From JAGOBX01 sp017999075 [NCBI: Candidatus Babelota bacterium] (GTDB lineage Bacteria; JAGOBX01), in NCBI GenBank assembly GCA_017999075.1, contig JAGOBX010000041.1:1-13494 (forward strand): a DNA stretch of 13,494 nucleotides, in the 5' to 3' direction. Positions 12,301-13,494 of the stretch are shown here, one piece after another. Under the pieces are notes generated by a model that had not been told where the DNA came from, ran no database searches, and was given only the letters and a program-made list of their open reading frames with translations. The position numbers and the translations under genes were made by a program. Numbering within the stretch: the stretch's first letter is position 1; every line of letters starts with the position of its first letter.

Positions 12301-13164
12301 GACAACAAAATAAACATTTTTACAGAATCTGAGAATAAAATTGATAAATCTACTATTGTATCAAGCGTTAAAGTTTCTATTCCTGGAGACTATGTTGATA
12401 CAGGCAATAATCAGAAAATAGTAATAACTTTATTAACTCCTGAAATAATTGAAACAGTTAATTCAAATATCAAAGATCCTTTCGGTGAAAAAATTGTGGG
12501 AAATAATATTGTAGTTCTTGATACGATACCGTATAACTCTTTGGTTAGTTTAAATAATCTTATTGCGGAAGGACAGGAAAGCAGGTTAAATAAAGAAGCT
12601 AATGTTATAATTGATTATCCTGATAAAAATAACGATGGCTGGATAGATAATATTAATTCTCCGGTTCCGGTAAGAGAAGAATGGCTTGCCGTATGGTATC
12701 GTGAAAATATTTCTGAAGAATGGAAGATTTATAATATGGAAAAAGTCAAATTCGATTATGAAAAAAATACTGTAAATATCAGCGTTTCGCATTTTACAAT
12801 GTATGCTTTGTTTACCATGTCTGAAGCTATGAATATGAATAATTCAATTGATAATGTTGTCGTATATCCTAATCCGTATATTCCTAATGGAGCTAATCCT
12901 AAACAAGGGAAGCCATATACTTCCAGCGATCCTGTTTCAGGAATTATATTTAACGGAATCAATGACGGAACAAAAATAGAAGTGTTTACTTTACGCGGAA
13001 AACTTGTTTGGGATGCAGTAGTTGATAATGCTGCTGCAGTTAATTGGAAATGCAGGTGGAATGTTAAAAATAATTCCGGAGAAGATGTTGCATCAGGATG
13101 GTATTTGTATGTTATTAATAAAAACGGAAATAGGAAAACAGGAAAAATTGCGGTTATTAGATAA
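292..13164 (+). CDS. Giant secreted double-clostripain protein with Ig/FN3 stalk and C-terminal sorting-like domain
   Basis: This gene encodes 4,290 residues and ends in TAA. Domain order by approximate residue: signal peptide 1-28; two repeats 30-339; clostripain-like peptidase C11 domain 341-728 (H458, D510, C512); FN3 split by a MAM/jelly-roll-like insert 732-961; the same order again at 963-1918 (second dyad H1388, C1444); alternating modules of unknown type and FN3 1924-2818; Ig-like modules 2819-3194; two copies of an Ig/cadherin-like/He_PIG-like triad 3195-3756; FN3-like and Ig-like 3757-3980; linker with an EF-hand-like loop 3981-4178; FlgD/T9SS-tail-like domain 4185-4290. Family knowledge: C11 enzymes are calcium-dependent or self-activating cysteine peptidases that cleave after Arg or Lys. 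Inference: the protein is exported to the cell surface or medium and acts as a protease, with the repeats as a stalk or adhesin. The physiological substrate is unknown. The frame is intact throughout with no sign of frameshift. The PorV-like neighbour supports secretion by a T9SS-like route. An alternative start at residue 9 is possible. Confidence 0.93.
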   Translation: MINYKPTFMRFFLIIILILFNFSVLIFADTIQINKNTDISTGKIYGGNVNFVVMSLNLTLSGGSAVADTITQFAIKNNGTMVNSTDVSKLSLWYDAGTTNYWDAGDTKIGDLSWNGVSSMWDTANCAIPLFPSVTTKIIITITIDTNSVIGRTFNAQIPKEMIVCLSGDTGPASNLINSGTQTVSLLQLEMEKLEDIASGYIYPSSANNTVMALSISGAANVTDTVVLFSLKNLGNMDNNDVDTVSLWYDSNGNNQWNSGDVYINSLTWQGSGVWSSNSVNIVMTSGSAKVLVTVTMKSGLTVGDTLQLQIITGSCSASIAGTGPVTSITNSGIKTASAGKKWTFMVYLDGDNNLEEDGVTDFTEMASVGSNDDFNIVVQFDRITGYSTLHGDWKNTQRFYVTAGMDPTTANAISDWGDGSGGGREVNMADTQVFVDFLNWTKNNYPADSYVLVMWNHGGGWRSRSAGSSQRNKAVVWDESTAGEPRIRMSDMRRAIEQTGMKFDIIGFDVCLAGMIEVAYELKDLAKVVVASPLTEPGGGWPYTEILTYLKNNPTTTSAAFGSTIVDEYNNSYPSGPVTQSAYNIGNINTFTALIDDFSEKLMAANIWADIKTQRTAMVESSDPITGTLGEMDDGDDGTNSANTGIDLKAFAAALSGKEANLTTSITNLSNGFSNFIINFKSRDTSNHNGLAIFFPRLINNPTHKYSMKFGQASKWDEFLRMYWSNETGKGPYNLSMTPLSDSSITGNYYVGWSGAKDANGINKYRLKEYKDAQILFIDNAENGLSGWTNTGFSVTDRYKNSGTYSFASGEGYSTTKKITKSISLPAGKNYLLTYWIYNDAGGDAVSVKVNSSSKKSYSVNTISEPLETVDLSSYAGQTITLEFSVVFDNSLGWDGEGVFIDDINIWSYVSVSTVADTISSASDSIYLTGKTPDAYMYTIAASDGTNWSNEYGFDTTVVVGLNIDTLGIIVSDSIMRTQQNITVSGVSVKTGLSSDVLTKFSVKNLGSVSSSDIDNMKLWFDSDNNSQYSTGDTYIGILSWNAGLSQWDTQSAVIRLVSGSANLIVTIDVNSIADVGETFQAQVPVNGITSQSLGDGPSTVKTEKAVKTVINLNFSLTKMYDAPTAKILPGAQNVTVLSVRATGSNPVDTITQFALKNIGNMNNVQIDSVALWFDANGNLTYDAADTYIGLLGWNAGLSCWDTGISGTSKIVLTSGAANIIVTICVDTPAAVQGDSFQANIEINCCTAELSGFGPSTAILNSGIKTVSTGKAWTFMVYMDADNDLEPSILADLVEMYSVGSNDDLNIVAQMDRITGYDGTSGDWINTQRFYVTSGLTPTTENAISDWGDGSGGREVNMADSMVMVDFVNWAISNYPAEKYALVVSNHGGGWRSKRSAADKSSKTRALIWDDSADGAPGMKMPDFRRALEKIGKKFDLIGFDVCLAGMAEVAYEIKDYAEVIVASQRTEPGSGYPYDAILTTLKTNAQTYTAEQLGTLIVDEYYNSTSGDNSTQAAYRTSRMSNLKTAIDNFADAICSANIWSEIRTARETIASNANGENEEMDDGDDDGDNSGIDLYHFAELLSATSNAGVNSAASNLKNEISQFLIRFKKHYTTSDYANPGPDWNGIAIFLPNENYNPVHDKAIAFGRDSSWTKFLRYYRTSMDGSGAGEPIELIMNPIQDLVADAAVTVEWYSAYDGNGLLNYRLTQFKGVDLLFSENFENGIGNWTNSGFGLTTLYKMSGSSYSLSSGTGYNTDNSITLTNSISLPAGKNIMLTYWNYNDFAYDGSNFYDSGTIQVSTDNGASWTGVKSIVTGKYVSEDYDAVDISAYSGQNIKVKIVFKTDNVLGWDGEGMFLDDIKIWSYTDKTTVADTIGNGTLLFTVTDLSNDTYMFTLEAEDVNNNMSNPVGYDTVVVLVALDTPIINSVLINNHTGGIYAIDSPVITADSSTNSGTVYFNGNTSNTLKLLVNWQSVSTMKSINSEDIFGNGILTDTTSADSWILNFSNVTGRYDTYAVISAVNYQNRVDTVLINFIADTYSPAVSLITPADTYYSNVSGIYFNWNNASDDKSGTKYYLLQISTVSNFSVIDSSVILTDTTGYYGSFSEGIYYWRVKLADRVNNLSSDTESVSRIFSVDMTKPVISGIYVYTVNQADSGYLYRNGLLSSLEEDTIWLNSNFSISERMDIVWTDLNKDSVAGSNIFGTAPVDTSSADSWILNYTSNVKFGDTIIIVSAYDKNGNTDTAKINFREDISAPSTPVLTSPANMTYINSDTNLVWNQSSDTQSGFKHYKLEIFDTYAVNQSEPIYSVITSSLSVQLPVYSLEANTYCWRVIAYDNVNNFDTSVAYNTFVIQNKVPVITNIILTSSQMNNLAFAGRINQDYKLNVDEDTVYYSNFASSSNITLNFCITWSNGDTIYYDTLYYNSGFATSSGYVTDTSTSTTQSNTITYTITRNVNYPDTKIIIAVYDKTDGDSDFAVINIAADTKVDNVTLVYPTDDYCTSNLKPLFKWNSVTSEKYGVSGYYLKICSNTQFKTFEQSVFTTDTNYTLLTNLSEGKHYWTVLAADTLGNISDTLSSSFVYDTIIIDSTPPSIDFVYIKSSSPEYLYYNNQTFNQPLNISNKRSENVYINGNHSMNLVLNAAFDDNNPEKIIFGKCYENSDSVYFTSYQDTCYYLSIGTSKGDTQILITVYDKSGLTDTVLIVIKEDKIVTYLPSLELPENLAQEVQFDTYFVWSSDADELSGISYFRVYADTEGTFAAPYSIDTTSFIIRTSDLIQESSLQTGDSVYWKVETFDKVGNSRMSSARSYRVRTDFTPPYYSDEKPENNSMPNNSASIISLKYNDLNGVDTRYVKLYVNSADVTSLSTVTATSISFETSGIYPHGEKVYVMAILGDIYNNTTTVQWSFTPIYKNVSADILKPDDNHNTSTRIINVSGTAGAVKTGNKLLVYLNDVNVNTVSLTADASLNATWSSTVSLTGYGDKIRVSVNDTFGRNAQDTIIVNYFESIGINITSPADNYDTLVGGIIISGTVKGVNSGDSVVLLRNGLNYDVYTFVSHTDTLWAIYTELPSQNVIFTARLNSSLFGQNIASVSITASYIDTPSVEIQSPVNNYDTKSSSLIFSGTTYNTLSNDEAIIYLNGTSVLNWNIDSKNGSWSKTLNLSGKSDVVSIYVTDAFGRTGCDTAIVSYYKIPEIEIKLPSSNSCTTLQSVTVSGTSLYSSVNDTVIIYKNGVVHSNYIITENNGSWSGTVSLSSSNDTILVKITDKFSQSSYDTIFLNYLNITSFSENEIINVYEDLTTQIQVVSTEKISNSIWSVNSGSNISVSVLEGETDYISITPKFDFTGTETLVLTLRYYPDLGNLAEYFVDTVQLSVNVMNTNDTPYFITEMPDTFVNVTKLFWLKVIGTDTDANSMTFSFNGSVPSGMTVNRVDDTSAIIQWTPSSQQVDSYFINIKVSDNYGYYSQKLFKITVNRPTVIISSPNNLDCTTVKEVKISGITVNSSNNDDIKIYKNNVLQSRVKLTADNGEWSGTVSLSSRADSVRVEIINRTTSVLYYADTITLNYLDILNDTVLLTEDSAGIFILSSTESSEYVEWSVLPGKYQTVKIIEGTADYVIDTPCIDCIGYDTLLLTATYFPDSPLRTRSISDSKIINVIIQNVNDKPYFTSSASLKNIEVSMLYTYLITASDTDNDKLTFDFYINLNNASITKISDTSAVLEWTPDKNQVGVQPVSVRVTDINGAYSIQTYNVLVEPRTLPVYNINSPVANNNTLELNWTRTSDTDIVYYYIYSADYDSGIGSIDVAKPLDTVPASVNSITLNNILKTGVEQMITVLPVDKNGITADINDGGFIVVKPELDNNCLVESKINFINGFKVSGDFLKVESFLVKGNVEKMSSIVFEYRKTGDTKWETMAVVSGSNVSNPIKNVKNITENGLSINWNISQFNEGSYQIRTVATDVNNLVEQNPMAIVIYIIKNNQAADYYSYKENGAEVISQTIFAGLAGDNKINIFTESENKIDKSTIVSSVKVSIPGDYVDTGNNQKIVITLLTPEIIETVNSNIKDPFGEKIVGNNIVVLDTIPYNSLVSLNNLIAEGQESRLNKEANVIIDYPDKNNDGWIDNINSPVPVREEWLAVWYRENISEEWKIYNMEKVKFDYEKNTVNISVSHFTMYALFTMSEAMNMNNSIDNVVVYPNPYIPNGANPKQGKPYTSSDPVSGIIFNGINDGTKIEVFTLRGKLVWDAVVDNAAAVNWKCRWNVKNNSGEDVASGWYLYVINKNGNRKTGKIAVIR
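379..1308 (+). repeat. N-terminal repeats 1 and 2 (block A)
   Basis: Two repeats of about 150 residues, at about 30-185 and 188-339. Each contains TxxxFxxKNxG, then LWYD followed by a loop and an aromatic-containing SW or TW segment, then a strand-rich stretch ending in (T)GP. In repeat 2 the loop D250-S-N-G-N-N-Q-W-N-S-G-D261 has Asp/Asn at positions 1, 3, 5 and 12, as in an EF-hand-type calcium loop. The corresponding loop in repeat 1 (D95-D106) is degenerate. I do not recognise a named family. The repeats resemble other bacterial surface beta-sandwich modules and sit immediately before the peptidase domain, so they may stabilise or position it. Confidence 0.75.
1312..2475 (+). other. Clostripain-like (peptidase C11) domain 1
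   Basis: Residues about 341-728. It starts with WTFMVYLDGDNNLE, the usual opening beta-strand and acidic loop of C11 peptidases. The catalytic His is H458 in MWNHGGGW and the catalytic Cys is C512 in GFDVCLAGM. D510, two residues before the Cys, corresponds to the S1-pocket Asp that gives Arg/Lys specificity in this family. A basic, Ser-rich loop follows the His (R463, R465, R472, K474), where related enzymes are cleaved during self-activation. An acidic insert, EMDDGDDGTNS at 632-642, precedes IDLKAFA. The domain closes with GLAIFFP and a final aromatic helix near FLRMYW. All expected catalytic residues are present. Confidence 0.9.
2191..2208 (+). repeat. Near-perfect 9-base direct repeat coding an acidic loop (domain 1)
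   Basis: GACGATGGC is followed directly by GACGATGGA, giving Asp-Asp-Gly twice in the first peptidase domain. It lies at the same place in the protein as the 12-base tandem repeat at 4981-5004. Confidence 0.85.
2485..3174 (+). other. FN3-like domain split by a MAM/jelly-roll-like insert (copy 1)
   Basis: Residues about 732-961. The first FN3-like half (YYVGWSGAKDANGINKYRL) is interrupted at about residue 774 and resumes at about 913, ending in a typical YMYTIAASDGTNWSN strand pair. The insert, about 774-911, starts with a GLSGWTNTGF segment. It continues through SISLPAGKN and LTYWIYND and ends with LGWDGEGVFIDDINIW. This pattern is seen in MAM-like and immune-inhibitor-A-type carbohydrate- or protein-binding modules. 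Compared with copy 2 the insert lacks about 13 residues around the STDNGASW strand. A binding role next to a protease is inferred. Confidence 0.65.
3178..4104 (+). repeat. Repeats 3 and 4 (block B)
   Basis: Residues about 963-1110 and 1112-1271, equivalent to repeats 1 and 2. Both carry LWFD followed by a calcium-loop-like segment: D1023-S-D-N-N-S-Q-Y-S-T-G-D1034 in repeat 3 and D1176-A-N-G-N-L-T-Y-D-A-A-D1187 in repeat 4. Each then continues with TYIG and a GWNAGL or SWNAGL turn. Repeat 4 ends in SGIKTVSTGK, matching SGIKTASAGK at the end of repeat 2. This shows that the duplicated unit was the pair plus the peptidase and not a single repeat. Confidence 0.75.
4105..5280 (+). other. Clostripain-like (peptidase C11) domain 2
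   Basis: Residues about 1272-1663. It opens with WTFMVYMDADNDLE. The catalytic His is H1388 in SNHGGGW and the Cys is C1444 in GFDVCLAGM, with D1442 two residues before it as the probable S1-pocket Asp. A dense basic loop follows the His (R1393, K1395, R1396, K1401, K1404, R1406) and is a likely self-processing or inter-domain cleavage site. The acidic insert is DDGDDDGDNSG at 1564-1574, longer than in domain 1. The domain ends with GIAIFLP and WTKFLRYYRTS. It appears fully competent. Its substrate preference should be basic residues by family rule. Confidence 0.9.
4981..5004 (+). repeat. Perfect 12-base tandem repeat coding an acidic loop (domain 2)
   Basis: GATGATGGAGAT occurs twice in a row with no mismatch, coding Asp-Asp-Gly-Asp twice. 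The product resembles a DxDxDG-type calcium loop and lies just before the IDLYHFAE segment of the second peptidase domain. Replication slippage is the simplest origin. Confidence 0.95.
5305..6045 (+). other. FN3-like domain split by a MAM/jelly-roll-like insert (copy 2)
   Basis: Residues about 1672-1918. The FN3 half VTVEWYSAYDGNGLLNYRL is interrupted at about 1713 and resumes at about 1869 with TVADTIGNG, ending in YMFTLEAEDVNNNMSN. The insert begins LLFSENFENGIGNWTNSGF, contains SISLPAGKN and the canonical strand IQVSTDNGASWTGV, and closes with LGWDGEGMFLDDIKIW. This copy looks like the complete form; copy 1 has a shortened middle. The same insertion point in both copies shows that the split architecture pre-dates the duplication. 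Confidence 0.65.
6061..8745 (+). repeat. Array of four alternating module pairs (unknown module plus FN3-like)
   Basis: Approximate residues: unknown modules 1924-2040, 2144-2255, 2361-2489 and 2593-2710; FN3-like modules 2041-2143, 2259-2360, 2490-2592 and 2714-2818. The FN3-like modules share a tryptophan strand (FNWNNASD, LVWNQSSD, FKWNSV, FVWSSDAD), then SGxxxYxLxI, and a late motif such as EGIYYWRVKLAD, EANTYCWRVIAYD, EGKHYWTVLAAD or GDSVYWKVETFD. The alternate modules begin after a Pro-rich turn (TKPV, STPPS) and end with strands such as DTVLINF or DTAKINF. The first two share SADSWILN. I do not recognise a named family for the alternate modules. The array probably forms an extended stalk. 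Confidence 0.7.
8746..9027 (+). other. Single Ig-like module
   Basis: Residues about 2819-2912, beginning after FTPPYYS with KPENNSMPNNSASI and ending in VQWSFTP. The order of a Pro-Asn-rich opening, a residue-poor middle with a short YVKLYVNSADV strand, and a terminal WSF strand is typical of bacterial Ig-like modules of the SbsA type. It marks the change from the alternating array to the next repeat family. The assignment is by pattern only. Confidence 0.5.
9037..9873 (+). repeat. Three tandem bacterial Ig-like modules
   Basis: Residues about 2916-3008, 3009-3100 and 3103-3194. Each starts with a short hydrophobic strand and then KPDDNHNTS, SPADNYDT or SPVNNYDT. A SGT(A/V/T) strand follows, then an LN or RNG turn. 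Modules 1 and 3 next have a W followed by a TxxLxG-type strand, with the same region weaker in module 2. Modules 1 and 3 end with DxFGR and then DTIIVNY or DTAIVSY; module 2 ends more divergently. The pattern is that of Ig-like stalk modules common in bacterial adhesins. Two more copies occur inside the following triads. Confidence 0.65.
9874..11559 (+). repeat. Duplicated Ig-like / cadherin-like / He_PIG-like triad
   Basis: Triad 1 covers about residues 3195-3475 and triad 2 about 3476-3756. Ig-like parts: 3195-3287 and 3476-3568, both with CTT, YKN, WSGTVSLSS and DTIxLNYL. Cadherin-like parts: about 3288-3383 and 3569-3663, both with ED near the start, EG(E/T)xDY in the middle and NVNDKPYF or NTNDTPYF at the end. 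He_PIG-like parts: 3384-3475 and 3664-3756, both with (T/S)DTD, then DTSAxxxWTP and a VxVxDxxGxYS strand. The shared order over about 281 residues shows that the three modules were duplicated as a unit. Confidence 0.7.
11560..12231 (+). other. FN3-like module followed by an Ig-like module
   Basis: Residues about 3757-3860 form an FN3-like sandwich (LELNWTRTSDTDIVYYYIY, then a QMITVLPVDKNG strand pair). Residues about 3861-3980 form another beta-rich module with FEYRKTGDTKWETM, a central INWNISQFNEGSYQIR and a RTVATDVNN ending, like Ig modules that describe relief of a tensile stalk. No catalytic motif is seen. They join the repeat array to the C-terminal region. Confidence 0.45.
12232..12825 (+). 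other. Pre-tail linker domain
   Basis: Residues about 3981-4178. It is beta-rich, with strands such as VKVSIPGDYVD and IVITLLTPE, and a later segment reading EEWLAVWYRENISEEWK and then ISVSHFTMYALF. The WLAVWY...EEWK...SHFTMYALF pattern commonly precedes C-terminal sorting-like tails in giant surface proteins of this kind (from memory, not checked). No named family is claimed. Confidence 0.45.
12622..12657 (+). other. EF-hand-like calcium-binding loop
   Basis: Residues 4111-4122, D-K-N-N-D-G-W-I-D-N-I-N. Asp/Asn at positions 1, 3 and 5, Gly at 6, Ile at 8 and Asp at 9 match the dockerin/EF-hand loop consensus; the usual acidic residue at position 12 is Asn. Calcium binding is inferred from the pattern. 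Confidence 0.6.
12844..13161 (+). other. C-terminal FlgD/T9SS type A sorting-like domain
   Basis: Residues about 4185-4290. It opens with NVVVYPNPYIPNG and contains IIFNGINDGTKIEVFTLRGK, a W...W pair in the middle and EDVASGWYLYVINKNG near the end. It finishes with GKIAVIR at the C-terminus. This matches the usual layout of FlgD-like Ig and Por-secretion-tail domains: YPNP, a strand with T(L)xGKLV, then ASGxYxYxI. In Bacteroidetes such tails direct export through the type IX system and are cleaved and replaced by an anchor. Function here is inferred from the motif and the PorV-like neighbour. Confidence 0.75.
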
Positions 13165-13239
13165 TTCGGGTTTTATGTTATAAATCAATGGTTAGCGTAA
13201 AATCAGGATTAATTTAAATAAATTGTGAAAGGACTTTTT
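13165..13239. other. 75-base intergenic gap between the giant gene and the PorV-like gene
   Basis: It is AT-rich. A weak imperfect stem (13169-13177 with 13196-13204, two G-U pairs) has a large loop and no following T-run. A 14-base palindrome AATTTA-AA-TAAATT at 13211-13224 is easily produced by AT-rich composition. I see no convincing terminator or promoter, so transcription may continue into the next gene. Confidence 0.5.
13228..13233 (+). promoter_or_regulatory. Ribosome binding site of the PorV-like gene
   Basis: AAAGGA lies 6 bases before the ATG at 13240 and is a good Shine-Dalgarno match, stronger than that of the upstream giant gene. It fixes the start. Confidence 0.8.
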
Positions 13240-13494
13240 ATGAAAAAAATCAGTTTAATATTTATAATAAACTTTTTTATTTATTCTGTAGTTTTTGCTT
13301 CTGGTTTTGGAACAAAAACAAGTGAATTTTTGAATTTGGGAGTCGGCGCCAGAGCATTAGGAATGAGTTCGGCATATACTGCAGCAGATGAAGATGTGTA
13401 TTCTGCATACTGGAATCCTGCAGGACTTGCTTCTTTGCAGTCAAGCCAAATTGCATTTATGCATAATAGTCTGCCCGAACGTATTTCTCAGGAT
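13240..13494 (+). CDS. PorV/PorQ-like (UPF0164-type) outer-membrane protein, 3' end outside the window
   Basis: The window holds the first 85 codons of this gene. Residues 1-20 form a signal peptide: KK, then an Ile/Phe-rich core, ending in VVFA before SGFG. The mature start TKTSEFLNLGVGARALGM and the later AADEDVYSAYWNPAGLASL are the hallmark N-terminus of PorV/PorQ and UPF0164-family beta-barrel proteins. In these the LGxGARxLGMxxA segment and the YWNPAGL motif are nearly invariant. PorV in Bacteroidetes binds the C-terminal signal of T9SS cargo and delivers it to the attachment machinery. The gene lies 75 bases after a giant protein bearing a sorting-like tail, so a dedicated shuttle role for that cargo is plausible but unproven. 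The length and C-terminal half cannot be seen. It is truncated only by the window edge. Confidence 0.88.
   Translation, partial: MKKISLIFIINFFIYSVVFASGFGTKTSEFLNLGVGARALGMSSAYTAADEDVYSAYWNPAGLASLQSSQIAFMHNSLPERISQD

Noticed and set aside
292-13164. Frameshift, recoding or stop-codon reassignment in the giant gene
   Set aside because: The frame is open for all 4,290 codons under the standard code, and module order is coherent throughout, so no recoding is needed.
13169-13204. Imperfect hairpin between the two genes as a terminator
   Set aside because: The stem has two G-U pairs and an 18-base loop, and no T-run follows it.
13211-13224. Palindrome AATTTAAATAAATT as an operator site
   Set aside because: It is made only of A and T in an AT-rich gap, so it is expected by chance, with no second copy seen upstream of the giant gene.

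Overview
The window is an AT-rich stretch dominated by one uninterrupted gene of 4,290 codons (292-13164, + strand). A second gene begins downstream on the same strand (13240) and runs off the window edge. The rest is about 290 bases of very AT-rich DNA at the left edge and a 75-base gap between the two genes. No RNA gene, IS element, CRISPR array or integrase was seen.

The giant gene encodes a secreted multidomain protein. Reading from the N-terminus: a signal peptide (residues 1-28); a tandemly duplicated block of about 930-955 residues per copy (A, about 30-961; B, about 963-1918); then a long stalk of Ig/FN3-like beta-sandwich modules (about 1924-3980); a linker with an EF-hand-like loop; and a C-terminal domain resembling FlgD-like/T9SS type A sorting tails. 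Each copy of the duplicated block holds two roughly 150-residue repeats with calcium-loop-like motifs, a complete clostripain-family (peptidase C11) domain, and an FN3-like domain interrupted by a MAM/jelly-roll-like insert. Both peptidase domains keep the His/Cys dyad (H458/C512 and H1388/C1444), so the protein looks like a two-headed Arg/Lys-specific protease on a long stalk.

The downstream partial gene encodes a PorV/PorQ-like (UPF0164-type) outer-membrane protein, recognised from its N-terminal signature. PorV in Bacteroidetes T9SS works on cargo carrying C-terminal sorting domains. A large cargo-like protein next to a PorV-like gene therefore suggests a T9SS-like secretion and surface-anchoring pair. 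No obvious terminator separates the genes, so co-transcription is plausible.

The organism is probably an uncultured Gram-negative bacterium with a T9SS-like pathway. The AT-rich composition, giant Ig/FN3 protein, C-terminal sorting-like tail and PorV-like neighbour would suit Elusimicrobiota or another FCB-related or candidate lineage. This taxonomic placement is inference and of low confidence. Domain names below come from reading motifs, not from a profile search, and module boundaries are good to about 5-15 residues.
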